Shown in pieces: positions 23,579 through 34,871 of a stretch of 64,000 nucleotides of DNA (the first letter of the stretch is position 1; each line of letters starts with the position of its first letter). The notes beneath the pieces were generated by a model. The model saw only the letters and a program-made list of their open reading frames with translations. It was not told the DNA's origin and did no database searches. Position numbers and translations under genes: made by a program. This DNA is from Codonopsis lanceolata (lineage: Eukaryota > Streptophyta > Magnoliopsida > Asterales > Campanulaceae), in assembly GCA_013146195.2 (NCBI GenBank), contig CM028377.1, forward strand, positions 24,939,817 to 25,003,816. The letters are read 5' to 3'.

Positions 23579-25975
23579 ATGGAGAGATTTTTTAAAGGTA
23601 AATTGGCAAAAATTGGAACTAGTTTATTAGGAGGGGGGTTGAACTGGGTGCTTCTAGTGGTGCATCTGCTAGTACTCAAGAGTCTATTTTCATAACTTCA
23701 ACTAGAAAAGATTTTGTTGATGTGAATAGTCTTCCTTCAGATCCTGCAGAACGGAAAAAGATACATGAATTTCACCCAAACCAAGTTGATCAAGTTAGAA
23801 GAGCTTATCTGTTAAAGGGGTCTTGTCAACCCCGTGGCCATAATTTCCCTCAGAAAAAGATAGGAACTAAATTGCGTCGTTTTAATCCGGATTGGTTTGA
23901 TCAGTATGCTAATTGGTTAGAGTATAACATGAAAGAAGATAAAGCATATTGCTTGTGTTGTTATTTGTTTAGTAATCAAGTCACCAATCAAGGTGTTGGT
24001 GGGGCATTTGTAAATGAAGGTTTTTCTGCTTGGAATAAAAAGGATAGGTTGGATTTGCATGTTGGTGCAGTTAATAGTTCCCATAATTTGTCATTAAAGA
24101 AGTGCAAGGATCTAATGAGACAAGAGCAATCTATTGCAGTTTGTCTTCATAGAAATCAGACATTGAAATAAATGAATATCGACTTCGATTATGTGATTCG
24201 ATTGCAACTTGTAGATTTTCATTGCACCAAGGGTTGGCTTTTCGTGGTCATGATGAGAGTGAAGGTTCTTCGAATAGAAAGAATTTTCTTAAAATGATGA
24301 AGCATATGACTATTCGTGATGAGAAAATGCATAATCTTGTTCCTAAAAAAGCTCCTAAACTAAATTGCCAAATGGTTGCTCCAAGCATTCAAAAGGATAT
24401 TGTTAATTGTTTTGCTGTAGAAATAGTCACAAAGATAATTGAAGAGTTTAAAGATGATTTTTTTTCATTGATGGTGGATGAATCTAGTGATGTATCTGAT
24501 AAAGAACAAATGGGTGTGGTTTTGCGATTTGTCGACTCATGTGGGAATGTGAAAGAGAGGTTTATTTGTGTAGTCCATGTGATGGAGACTTCTGCTTTGT
24601 CTTTAAAATCTGCTATTGATAATTTGTTTGTTGATTTGGGTTTGAGTTTGATGAAAATTCGGGGTCAAGGCTATGATGGGGCAAGTAATATGAAGGGTGA
24701 ATTCAGTGGGTTGAAGACTTTGATTATGAATGAAAATTCGTCTGTATATTATGTTCATTGTTTTGCCCATCAACTTCAATTAGTTCTTGTTGTTGTGGCT
24801 AGAAAACATGTTGCTATTGTAGACTTTTTAAGCATGATTAATTTACACTTTAATGAATGTTGTTGGAGGTTCTTGTAAGCGTAAAGATATGATTCGACAT
24901 AAACAAGCAGAAAAAGTGGCAGAAGGAATCAAGAGTGGTGTAATTAAGACAAGAACAAGATTAAATCAAGAGTTAAGTCTTCAGAGGGCTGCCGATACAC
25001 GTTGGGGATCTCATCATAAGTCATTGTTGAACTTAGTTAATTTGTTTTCTTCTGTTTGTGAAGTTCTTGAAGTTGTTTCATGTGATGTTCCTGACACAAC
25101 GAAAAGAGCTCAAGCATCTGGTCTATTGAGATATTTGCGATCATTTGATTTTGTCTTTAATTTGTAATTGATGTTGCTTATATTGGGGTTCACAAATGAT
25201 TTGTCATTAGCTTGGCAAAGGAAAGATGAAGATATTTTGAATGCTATGACATTTGTTAAAGTAACTAGGATGTGATTGCAAACAGAAAGAGATAATGGAT
25301 AGGAATCTCTTCTAGGTAAAATCAGTGCATTTTGCAATAAGCATGGGATTGATTGCTTAAACATGAATGATGACTATGTTAATCCTTGCAATCCTCGGCG
25401 TAAAACAAACATTTCTAACGAATTTCATTATCGTGTGGAATGTTTTTATGTCATTATGGACCAACAGCTTTTGGAGCTTAATGATCGGTTCAATAAGGTC
25501 AATTCTGAGTTGCTTCTTTGTGTTGCTAGTTTGAGTCCAATTAAAGGTTTTGCTAATTTTAGTGTTACAGCATTGACAAGAATGACTCTTCAGAATCAAC
25601 TAGAGACATATATTATTGATGTGCGATTAGACGACAGATTCAGTCAATTGAAGGGGCTTGGTGAGTTATCTGCATTGCTAGTACAAAGTACAAACAAACA
25701 AATACTTGTCGTACCCGCTATTGTATCGATTTTTGAAGTTAGCGTTGATTTTGCCAGTAGCTACAGCAAGCGTGGAAAGATGCTTCTCTGCAATAAATAT
25801 TGTCAAGACGGATTTACGAAATCGAATGTTCGATCAATTTTTAAATAATTCTCTTGTATGTTTTATGGAAAATGACTGGTTAATGAATGTTACAGATGAC
25901 AATGTAATTCAACGTTTTCAACGTATGAAACGCGTAGGGGATAGTTGTAATTTCCAAAAAAATTATGTAATAGTA
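23579..25975 (+). pseudogene. hAT transposase, TTF-zinc-finger/ZMYM1-like, frameshifted
   Basis: Starts ATGGAGAGATTTTTTAAAGG (MERFFK, the usual start of this plant family). Order of parts: TTF-type zinc finger (NPDWFDQYANWLEYN... CLCCYLF, 23722-24171); DUF4371 and RNase H-like core (HQGLAFRGHDES, LMVDESSDVSDKEQ, GQGYDGASNM, HCFAHQLQLV; 24172-24878); DTRWGSHHKSL (24853-25167); C-terminal hAT dimerisation region (PVATASVERCFSAI, 25706 on). The frame changes near 23633-23638 (a run of six G), near 24165, near 24848 and near 25705, and stops lie around 25166-25305, so it cannot make a full transposase. The domains are otherwise well preserved, implying a fairly recent loss. Confidence 0.88.
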
Positions 25976-26019
25976 TTAATTTGTGACACCGCTGAACTTT
26001 ATCTCTGGATCCGCCACTG
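25976..26019. repeat. 3' terminal inverted repeat of the hAT element
   Basis: Ends ...CTCTGGATCCGCCACTG at 26019, the reverse complement of CAGTGGCGGATCCAGAG, a typical end of this hAT group. The next 8 bases (gttccacc, 26020-26027) lie inside kinase codons and would be the TSD. The matching left end and TSD were not found. Confidence 0.7.
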
Positions 26020-26383
26020 GTTCCACCCAAGACAAAGAAATATTACATTCCATGTTTACATAAATGGATAGGCTTGCTTTTTCCATATAATCGTAAACAA
26101 AGATCTTTTCATCGGATTCCTCACAATAACCAAGCAAAGAGATGAGGTGAAAATGTTGAATATTGGCCATCGCTTGGATCTCCTTTTCAAATTCTTCAGA
26201 GTTTGGCTTTAAGCGCTTCACGGCAACTCGAGCTTTTTCTGAGCCAATATAGAGGTCGGCAAGATACACCGTACCTTCTCCCCCATGTCCGAGAACCTTG
26301 CTCTTGTCAAAGTGATTTGTTGCGTCTTTTATCTCATCGAGTGAAAAGTGATGGCAGCTTCTTCTTGGGGACGAGGAGGACAT
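26020..26383 (-). pseudogene. FERONIA-like receptor kinase, N-terminal fragment cut by hAT
   Basis: An ATG at 26383 opens ~121 codons of protein kinase without signal peptide or transmembrane segment (MSSSSPRRSCHHFSLDEIKD). It has the glycine loop LGHGGEGTVYLA, the VAVKRLK lysine, the helix-C region EEFEKEIQAMANIQH and the hinge FVYDYMEKASL, and stops at SLSW. These features match cytosolic kinase domains of the CrRLK1L/FERONIA-related group (family knowledge). The frame then runs into the hAT terminal repeat, so the catalytic loop (HRD) and activation segment (DFG) are absent. The remainder is not found at lower coordinates. Confidence 0.82.
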
Positions 26384-27227
26384 CTCTAATTTGAAGCCTT
26401 TGCTTAATTAGTGTCTTATTACTCCTGATCCGCCAATAGCTATGTGGCGAAAATGGTTTAATTAACTTTGAAGTAGCAAATTATTATACAAGGGAAGTAG
26501 AAGCATTGGACGGTCATGACTCATGGACATCGAAAAAAGAAGTGAAGGGGTGGCACAAACATGGTTTTCTTACTATTTTAAAATCACGAATTGAATATAG
26601 TGGAAAAATAGAGTCAACAAGAATTTAAAACAACAAAAATTTAGAGACAAAAAAAAAAAAAAAAGACACCCACTTGGTTTTGTTCGAGAGAAAAAAAAAG
26701 CAACAAAATGAATTCTTAATAGGAATTGACTTTCCTTATGTACCCACAAAACTCAAGCCATAAAACAACCCAAAAAAAAATAGAGACAAAACAATAATAA
26801 GATGGTTTGATTGCCCGTGTGTCATTTTATGAGCATTTTTTTTTTTTTTTGGAAAGCTGAAGGGATATAACTTGAGGTGGCAATACGACGGGTATTGACG
26901 GTGTTTATATGAGCTATGAGATTAAATGGGCGGGCTAATAATGAACATTTAATAATATGGATATATATGGGCGGATAATAAATGGACATGGATGTCCGTA
27001 GGCACCCATTTACTCATCTATATATAATGGCAATGGTAGATTTATCCCTCTAAAATTTTACTTTTGAATTATTAACTTTTCAGTTACCATTTCACTCTTT
27101 CTCTCTCTTATCTTCTCTGGTTATATTTATCTTTCTCTCTCCCGTCTTCTCTTTATTTCCTTTCTCATCACCATCATCCTCTCTCTTTTAATTATGTTTA
27201 AACAATTTTCTCTCTTTAAACATAAAA
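26384..27227. other. Intergenic; former kinase promoter side
   Basis: No gene is supported. The stretch contains A-rich homopolymers and a pyrimidine-rich block (ctctctctt, 27090-27190). Confidence 0.45.
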
Positions 27228-28010
27228 AATTGTAACTAAAACAAAAATAATAGTTCCGGAGTTAAGAAAATAAAAATATAAGAGGTTAGTAAAATAAAAA
27301 TAATTTAAGGAACAAGCCACTATAAAAATAAAAGTTACAGAATCAACAAAACAAAAATAATTTAATGAGAAGGTTAGTAAAATAAAATAATTTACGAAAA
27401 AAAAAGTTTAAAAAATCCTTAAAATTATATACGTAAAACAAAAGTACGTTAGTAAAATAAAAATATTTGATGAAACAAAAATAATAGTTATATTGTTAAT
27501 AAAAACAAAAAAAAATTAAACTGAGGTTACTAAAATAATAAAAATAATTTACGGAACAAAATTTTAAAACAAATTCTTAAAAATAGCTATGTAAAACAAA
27601 AATACATTAGTTAAATAAAAATATTTGATGGAACAAAAATAATAGTTATGAAGTCAATAAAACAAAAATAATTTAAACTGAGGTTAGTAAAATTATAAAA
27701 ATAATTTACTGAACAAAAGTTTAAAACAAATTCTTAAAAATAGTTATGTAAAACAAAAAATATATTAGTAAAATAAAAATATTTGAAGGAACAAAAATAG
27801 CAGTTACAGGGTCAATAAAACAAAACAATTTAAACTCAAGTTAGCAAAATAATAATAAAAAATTACGGAACAAATTTTTTCTGTAAAACTAGTTCTTAAA
27901 AATAAAACAAAAATAATAGTTACGAAGTCAATAAAACAAAAAAATATAATGGAAGTTATTAAAATCAAAATAATTTACAAAACAAAAATAATAGTTAACA
28001 GTAAAAATAA
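27228..28010. repeat. Degenerate AT-rich tandem repeats
   Basis: A ~150-base unit recurs about five times. Its phrases are 'aacaaaaataatagtta', 'gtcaataaaacaaaaataattta', 'ggttagtaaaataa' and 'tacggaacaaa'. There is no coding potential. It directly precedes Helitron helicase sequence and may be internal to that element. Confidence 0.6.
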
Positions 28011-28099
28011 TTTCGTTATTTTGATTTTAGCTTATTTTCTCTCAGAAATTTCTTTATTCATATAATACAAATATAATTTAATAAAAGTAATTATTCAAA

Positions 28100-28669
28100 A
28101 GGAAGAACTTATTTGAGTTCAAATTCTATTTGAAAGGCAGAAAAAATTCAAGTTTGTTCGAAAACATTTATTATACAGAGTTTTTGAATAGTATAAAGTG
28201 TTCGGGGTTGTCAGGTTATGAATTGACATTTAAAATTAGTGTTCCAGTAATGCTATTGAGAAACATTGACCATGCTGCAGGGTTGTGCAATGAAATAAGA
28301 CTAATCATCATAAATCTTGAGGATCATATTGTTGAAATAAATTTTTTGAAATGAAACAATGTTGAAGAAAATGTTTTTATCTCAAAATTGTCACTAACTC
28401 TATCCAATGTAAGACTGTGTTTCAAGTTCCAGAGAAGACAATTTACATTGCTGGTATCATATGTAATGACAATTAACAAGTGCCAAAATAAAAAATTACA
28501 CGTGGGTCTTTATTTGAAAAAAAAAATAGTATTTAGCCATAGACAGTTATATGTCGTGGTTTCTAAAGTAACAAATTATTTTTCGAAGATATTGATATGC
28601 AGTGAAGATGAAAAACCAACTAATAAGATAACAAATGTTGTGTATAAGGAATTTTTAAAAAATCTATAA
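28100..28669 (+). pseudogene. Helitron RepHel helicase, C-terminal remnant
   Basis: One frame encodes the end of a PIF1-like Helitron helicase. It begins FLNSIKCSGLSGYELTFK and VPVMLLRNIDHAAGLCN, has a single in-frame stop (28352-28354), then continues KLSLTLSN, FKFQRRQF, AMTINK-like VMTINKCQ, LYVVVSKV and KILICSEDEKPTN to 28669. Order and spacing match the plant Helitron proteins. The Rep domain and helicase motifs I-IV are missing. Confidence 0.85.
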
Positions 28670-28739
28670 TAATTAGTGATATATATGTGTAATTGTTAAT
28701 AAACTGATTCTCCTTATTTTGTTTATGTACGATTAGTTG

Positions 28740-28786
28740 ACGTGCGTTTAACGTACGGGTTAAAAACATGTATCGTTACTAAGACA
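28740..28786 (+). repeat. Possible Helitron 3' hairpin
   Basis: Downstream of the helicase remnant, 'acgtgcgtttaacgtacgggt' can form a short stem, as expected near a Helitron 3' end. A CTAA lies further on near 28778. The terminus is not exact. Confidence 0.4.
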
Positions 28787-28838
28787 TTAACTTTTGCTTA
28801 AAAACAAAATAAAACAAAATAAAGAAAATAATTATTGC

Positions 28839-28841
<3 letters not shown>

Positions 28842-28878
<37 letters not shown>
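28842..28878. repeat. (TA)n microsatellite
   Basis: Uninterrupted TA dinucleotides just upstream of the Copia element insertion site. Confidence 0.95.
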
Positions 28879-28883
<5 letters not shown>

Positions 28884-28917
28884 TCTCGATCAAAGTTTGG
28901 TAATACTAGTTCTAGAC

Positions 28918-29850
28918 TGTAAGGGCAAAATATGCATGACCTATTTTGGTCTTGTTTCACCTTTCTTGGTCAAAATAGGATTTTTGATAAGTTTGTGTTA
29001 ATTTAGGACTTATTATAGTTTATTAGATTTAGTTTAGTTATTTTTGGTAGCATAATCTTTTTGTAGATTTCAAGTGCACATATTTGGTAACAAAATCTTA
29101 GCATAAATCCTAGTCTAACCATGATTCTTGACCACCTTCATATTTGGTAATTAAATCTCATCCTAGTCTAACCATGATTGTTGACCACATTCATATATGG
29201 TAACAAAATCTCATTAGTTTGGTAAGTTGTTGATTTTTTCCTTAAAAACTAATCATTTTCCTTGTAGTAGACGGACTGTTTTTGGGTGTGTGTAGGAGAC
29301 GCATACTATATATTTAGGAGCTGGGATTCGGCCTTCTTACAAAGCTCCAGAAAGAGAACAAAAACCATAGAGGGTGCGTTCAGATCCAAGGAGTTTCTGC
29401 AGCAGTTTTACAGACCCGAAGTTCAGCAGTCTGAATGTGTTATCAATTGTTGCAACATCGGCAGCTACATTGAATTCTGAAAAACTGTTTTTGTCTTCCT
29501 GTTTTGTTTAAAGGAAGCTGATTTTGTTTCTTCCCACATTTTGTTTAACCTATTTATGTGGGGTTTTTGTTCTCCAAGATTCATTATCTTGTGAGAATAT
29601 TTTGTGTGTGATTTCACATAGTTTTTTGTAAAACAATTCATCCTTTTTAGTGAAATCTTTTTGGCCATGAGGCTAGATCTACAAGTATAAGCTTGTAGAT
29701 TGTTTGGTAAATTTTTGTGATTAATTTCGTGCTTTAGTATTAAGTCTTCCGCTGTTTTTGTTTTTTTTTTTCTATCTATTGTGACTTCAATTGTAGCTTT
29801 TTCACAAGCTACATTAAGTCTTGAGAATCCTAGCTACTCACATTCTTTCA
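28918..29850 (+). repeat. 5' LTR of the Copia-type element
   Basis: Starts TGTAAGGGCAAAATATGCATG and ends CACATTCTTTCA. A direct copy of 32057-32966 with small indels. Relatives occur at 465-1487 and 22514-22741. Confidence 0.95.
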
Positions 29851-29852
29851 AT

Positions 29853-29864
29853 TGGTATCAGAGC
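29853..29864 (+). other. Primer binding site (initiator Met tRNA)
   Basis: TGGTATCAGAGC, two bases after the 5' LTR, is the standard plant Copia PBS. Confidence 0.95.
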
Positions 29865-29904
29865 CTCCTCTTGACGTCACTAAGAGTAGATTCTTGTAGT
29901 AGCC

Positions 29905-30894
29905 ATGATGGATTATCAATATGAGAATTTTGTTCATCCTCCTACATTAATGAATACAAATTACTCAAATTGGAATGTTGAGGAATTTGATTTTGATGAA
30001 GAGTCAATAGCTCTTTTATCAACTAAGTTTAAAAGTATTTTGAAAGCCAAAGAAAAAAATAGATTTTCATATTCAAACTCCAAAACTGCTTTCAAACATG
30101 AGTATTTTAAGGTTGTTCCTAATGAAGACTCATTACAAACCTCTGAAAAATCATTTACCAACTCTTTTGCTAAAGAGTCTACATCAAGTGATAAAAATAT
30201 TGATTCTATTCGATGTAGGGCTTGTCAAGGGTTTGATCATTTTGCTAATCAATGTGTTATTTCAGTTTTTGGAGATCTTGAGACAAATGCAAAATCTTCA
30301 GAACAAGCAGAAAATCAATCCATTTTGACTGATTATGGACATGACATTCCAAGCAAAATCCAGAAAGTGCATCCCACTTCACAAATCATAGGTAATATAC
30401 ATGATGAGATGTCCACAAGTAAGAAAGGTAAGGTAGACTATAGGAATCTTGCTTGCTTGTCCACTCTTGAGTGTGAAGATATCCATGTCTCATGTTTTGT
30501 AGAACTTGATCAATTTTCGAAAAATAATTTGGGTTCTTGGTTTAGTAAAAAACATAACTGTGTTGAGACAACTTTTATGAGCCAAATGATCAAAGATTAT
30601 GGGCTTCACATTGATGTGTTAACCATGTATTGTGATAACACCTATGCAAGTAGTATAGCAAAAAATCCAGTTCATTCTCTAACAAAACACATTGATATAA
30701 GGCACCACTTTATTAGAAACATGGTTGAACAAGAGATTATTTGCACTGAACATGTTGGGACAAAAAATCGATTGGCTGATATATTTGCTAAGAGTCTTGA
30801 TTTTGAAGAGATTTTCCAATCTAAGGAAATCTCTTGGTATGTGTGCCATATAATTTTACACTTAGTTAATTATAAGAAAAGAAAAAAAAATTAG
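29905..30894 (+). CDS. Gag-RNase H fusion ORF of the non-autonomous Copia element
   Basis: 329 codons. Residues ~1-25 resemble a Copia gag start (PPTLMNTNYSNW). Residues 104-117 form a CX2CX4HX4C zinc knuckle (CRACQGFDHFANQC). Residues ~208-300 match the end of Copia RNase H: GSWFSKKHNCVE, then MYCDNTYASSIAKNPV, TKHIDIRHHFIR and LADIFAKSLD. The RNase H is shortened between VETTF and MSQMIK, where the normal STAEAEY-type segment is missing, so it is unlikely to be active. Protease, integrase and RT are cleanly absent rather than frameshifted, which suggests one internal deletion. The start is the first ATG after the PBS that gives gag. Translation is possible; a function other than RNA binding is doubtful. 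Confidence 0.85.
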   Translation: MMDYQYENFVHPPTLMNTNYSNWNVEEFDFDEESIALLSTKFKSILKAKEKNRFSYSNSKTAFKHEYFKVVPNEDSLQTSEKSFTNSFAKESTSSDKNIDSIRCRACQGFDHFANQCVISVFGDLETNAKSSEQAENQSILTDYGHDIPSKIQKVHPTSQIIGNIHDEMSTSKKGKVDYRNLACLSTLECEDIHVSCFVELDQFSKNNLGSWFSKKHNCVETTFMSQMIKDYGLHIDVLTMYCDNTYASSIAKNPVHSLTKHIDIRHHFIRNMVEQEIICTEHVGTKNRLADIFAKSLDFEEIFQSKEISWYVCHIILHLVNYKKRKKN

Positions 30895-32044
30895 GCATGA
30901 TTGCATGTTGTCTTTAGAGGGCACTCTAGATCATTGATTCACATGTATGTGCCTCTTGTGGTTGCTTGGGAATTTCATTCAAAATTTGTTGTGATTTCTT
31001 TGTTATGATTCTCTCTCTCTCCCAGTTCTTGAGTATGTTTTGAGTCCACAAAGGAAAGAGCTACCTTTTTAAATTTTTTGGATGCTGCAATTTGTCAAAG
31101 TACTATGGAGCTTAGGCTTTCATGGGTTGATCTTGAGTAAATTGACTCCCTTTAATTGAAAAAGTGTGAAAGCTACCTAACGGAAAAGAGCTACCTATGA
31201 ACAAGGTTGTGGCACCTTTCTTTTGGGACTATGAATCTTCGGATTTCATGGGTTGATCAAATGCAAAATTGCTTCCCTTGGTAAATAGTGTGAAAGGTTC
31301 CTAGTGGCATGTGTTGAATAGCTTGAAATAAAGTAGAGCTATATTCCTAGGGAAATAAAGTACCTATGGATTTTGGTTGTGAAAAATTTATGATCTTGGG
31401 AGAGAAATTTGGTTGAGAAAATTTAAAAAAAAAAAGAGCAAAATTGCAAATAAAATCACAATTTTGGCGAATGCATCTCCCAATGCAGCAACATTAGGAA
31501 CTACATCTTTTGATCTGGTATTTATCACTTGTGTGTGATTGCATTTTTTTTATTTTTTATTCTTTTGCCTAGCTTTTAGTTATCATGGTTTTAGGCATAA
31601 AATTTTAGGACATGCATTGTTGGCATCGATATCAGCTTGGTGAAATTTTATCCTAAAATAAACTGTGCAAATCAATTTCCAAAAAATCTCCATGTTGAAA
31701 AATATGTAGTGGTTGTCTAATTTTTGTGTGGAACTAAGAGATTTTGAATTTGGATATGAGGTGCTCAGTTATTGCTAATGGTGTTATCAAGTCTTGGTGA
31801 ACACTTCATTGTGTTTTTCAAAATCTTGGATTTTTGAGATTTCCTAAAAGATGTTTTATCTCTCTTCCTTTTCCGGTCAAATAGAGGGAGAGAGATCAAG
31901 TGTTTCTTGTGATGGTGATGATTTCTGATTTGTGCACCTTGCACAAATTCAGGGGGAGATGAGATTTTCTAACCAATGCTGGTTAGATGGTTTGATTGGT
32001 GTTGAATAAACACTTATCTTTTGATTTGACCAGAAAGGTTCAAC
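30895..32044 (+). other. Non-coding 3' internal region of the Copia element
   Basis: No long ORF. Similar phrases recur ('gaaagagctacc', 'tcatgggttgatc', 'tgtgaaag.t.ccta', near 31050, 31130-31180, 31190-31300), which suggests local duplication. Ends at the polypurine tract. Confidence 0.7.
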
Positions 32045-32055
32045 AAAGGGGGAGA
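32045..32055 (+). other. Polypurine tract
   Basis: AAAGGGGGAGA immediately before the 3' LTR, the plus-strand primer site of the Copia element. Confidence 0.9.
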
Positions 32056-32056
32056 T

Positions 32057-32966
32057 TGTAAGGGCAAAATAGGCATGACCTATTTTGGTCTTGTTTCACC
32101 TTTCTTGGTCAAAATAGGATTTTTGATAAGTTTGTGTTAATTTAGGACTTAGTATAGTTTATTAGATTTAGTTTAGTTATTTTTGGTAGCATAATCTTTT
32201 TGTAGATTTCAAGTGCACATATTTGGTAACAAAATCTTAGCATAAATCCTAGTCTAACCATGATTCTTGACCACCTTCATATTTGGTAATTAAATCTCAT
32301 TCTAGTCTAACCATGATTGTTGACCACATTCATATATGGTAACAAAATCTCATTAGTTTGGTAAGTTGTTGATTTTTTCCTTAAAAACTAATCATTTTCC
32401 TTGTAGTAGACTCGATTTGTTTTGGGTGTGTGTAGGAGACGATACTATATATTTAGGAGTCGATTCGCCTTCTTACAAAGCTCTAGAAAGAGAACAAAAA
32501 CCATGAGGGTGCGCTCAGATCCAAGGAGTTTCGCAGCTTTTTGCACGGTTCGTCTGAATGTGTTATCAATTGTTGCAACATCGGCTACATTGAATTTCGA
32601 AAAACTGTTTGTCTTCTGTTTGTTTAAAGGAAGCTGATTTTGTTTCTTCCCACGTTTTGTTTAACCTATTTATGTGGGAATTTTGTTCTTCAAGATTCAT
32701 TATCTTGTGAGAATATTTTGTGTGTGATTTCACATAGTTTTTTGTAAAACAATTCATCCTTTTTAGTGAAATCTTTTTGGCCATGAGGCTAGATCTACAA
32801 GTATAAGCTTGTAGATTGTTTGGTAAATTTTTGTGATTAATTTCGTGCTTTAGTATTAAGTCTTCCGCTGTTTTTTTTTTTTTTTTTCTATCTATTGTGA
32901 CTTCAATTGTAGCTTTTTCACAAGCTACATTAAGTCTTGAGAATCCTAACTACTCACGTTCTTTCA
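32057..32966 (+). repeat. 3' LTR of the Copia-type element
   Basis: Direct copy of 28918-29850, ending ACGTTCTTTCA and followed by the TSD TAGAC. Confidence 0.95.
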
Positions 32967-32971
32967 TAGAC

Positions 32972-34482
32972 AATTATGAATTTTAATAAATAGGTGTCTT
33001 GATAATGCCCCCAGATATGCTGCTTGGTGTGAATGAATGAATGATATTGTATGTGTGCTGTTAAGTCTTGGATGTCAAGCTCAGTTTGCTATATATAGTT
33101 TGTTTACGTGGCTATATATAGTATGTTGCAGTACCCGAGTGAGTGAGTGAGAGAGAGCGCTAAGCTCAATAATAAATTCTTCAAGCGAATGGAGAGATCG
33201 GAGAGGGTAAAAATCATAACAAAATTGACGGAACAATAGAATGAGTTTTAAGATGGGTGCTCAATTAATCCATCATAATCAATGGTCTCAAATGGGCATG
33301 CCTATTTATGCCCACTAAAAATTTTGGGTACATTCATATTCATTATTTATTGGATGGTCTGAGCAAATAAAAATTACCACCTCTAGAGAGAACAAACTCG
33401 TTTTTATAGTATGAACATTAATAATTTTTCAAAAATAGTCTTATTGAAGCCGGTAGTTTAGCTCGATGTCGATCTATTTTAAATATATATAATTGGCTTG
33501 AATTACAATTATGTTAAGCTTGCTTGAACTCGCAGATTTGTTGATGAAATGATCTTCGATCTTGATGGGATGGTTCCTGAAACTTGAGATACGAAATATC
33601 TCACGTTATTCTCTAACTGAATAATGATAGTTATTTTGTTGGCACTATCTTTTACACCAAATATGGTTCTCTCTCTTATCTCTGTATCATGCCCTTATAA
33701 TTTGATCACTCTCTCTATGATCATCCTCTATTGATCTATGGAAAGACTTTCCATTCATATAGGCAGTAGGTTAGAAATTTTACGTTATAATATAATCTAG
33801 TTGTTGGACAACGGCTAGATGATTGAGTACAATTTCATGTGGCACTCAACTTGCAGCCAATTGTATGTTTAGTTTTAGGGTTTTTTTTATCATTCATTTA
33901 GGGTTTTGTCTTAGTAGAATTATGTCCAATAAGTGGCTAGTTCATGAGTCTTGTTCAAGTGCTGAGTCATAAATATTGTTTGATCTTAATTTTTTTGTTT
34001 CTTCCGATAAGCTCCATCATTGTTTTTTGTTATTTTTGACAATAATTTTTATACATTTAATCATTTTAAATAAATTAATGAAAAATTATGTTAATCTAGT
34101 TTTAAAACATCAAAACTTATCAACCTATCGTTCAAATATAAAGCATAATATCAAGATCAATCAAAAGTTGATACAAATATACATTATCAAAGTCAAAAGT
34201 ACCACCTATATGAAATAAAAATTAAATTCAAAAGAGCATAACCAATAATTAAAAGCAAGAGCAATATGAAAACTACTAAAGCTTAAAAGAATAGCAAAAT
34301 ATTAAAACGGAAAAGAATCGACTAAGTTTTCTTTTAAGTTAACGTAGTAAACAAGAAAAATTACCATGAAAATCCATGACAGTATGTGAGAAAATGTTAA
34401 AAATAGTTGATGAAAAATAAAAAAATCTCGTTCAAACAAAATTATTTGGAGAATTGCAGATGGAGAAATCAATAATCTATAC
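32972..34482. other. Intergenic; no gene recognised
   Basis: AT-rich, without supportable ORFs or repeat termini. Short GAGAGA and TATATA runs occur near 33110-33160. Confidence 0.5.
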
Positions 34483-34871
34483 TAGGTCTGTCAATTACAA
34501 CCTATTATGGTATTATTCATTAACCCACTCAACTCAACTCAACTCACTAATTACTCAACTCAATCCAACTTGTTAATATTTTTTTTCGGAACAGGTAATT
34601 CATTTCAACCGAAAAATATTAACGGATTCGGTTAAAGCGGGTCAGACCCGTTACCTGTTTCAACCCACGACTTTTTATCCTATAAATTCATGTTTTTTTA
34701 GAAAAATATATCGGGTATAAATGGGTCGACCCATTTTAGCATGAGTTGTTTCAACCCAACCTATTTCGACCCGTTTGATGTTTGGATTCTAACGGGTTTC
34801 AACATGTTTCAACTTGTTACTCATTTCAACTTGACTCAAATTTAACTCAATCCACTCAATTATCAGACCTA
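34483..34871. mobile_element. hAT-type MITE with subterminal CAACTCA/GGGTC motifs
   Basis: The left end TAGGTCTGTCAAT and the reverse complement of the right end (TAGGTCTGATAAT) are inverted repeats. Repeated 'caactcaactca' and 'gacccgtt/gggtcgaccc' segments fill the body. The flanks (atctatac, atcatatc) agree at only 4 of 8 positions, so the TSD is weak. Confidence 0.6.

Larger units (their letters stand above)
28918..32966 (+). mobile_element. Non-autonomous Copia-type LTR retrotransposon, complete ends
   Basis: 5' LTR 28918-29850 (TGTAAGGG...TTTCA), 3' LTR 32057-32966, and TSD TAGAC at 28913-28917 and 32967-32971 (perfect). PBS TGGTATCAGAGC at 29853-29864, complementary to initiator Met tRNA. 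PPT AAAGGGGGAGA at 32045-32055. The internal region is only ~2.2 kb and codes for one gag/RNase H ORF; protease, integrase and reverse transcriptase are absent. The LTRs are similar but not identical (933 against 910 bp), so the insertion is not very recent. Confidence 0.95.

Noticed and set aside
25110..25599. Minus-strand ORFs in the hAT transposase
   Set aside because: Antisense shadows of clear transposase codons.
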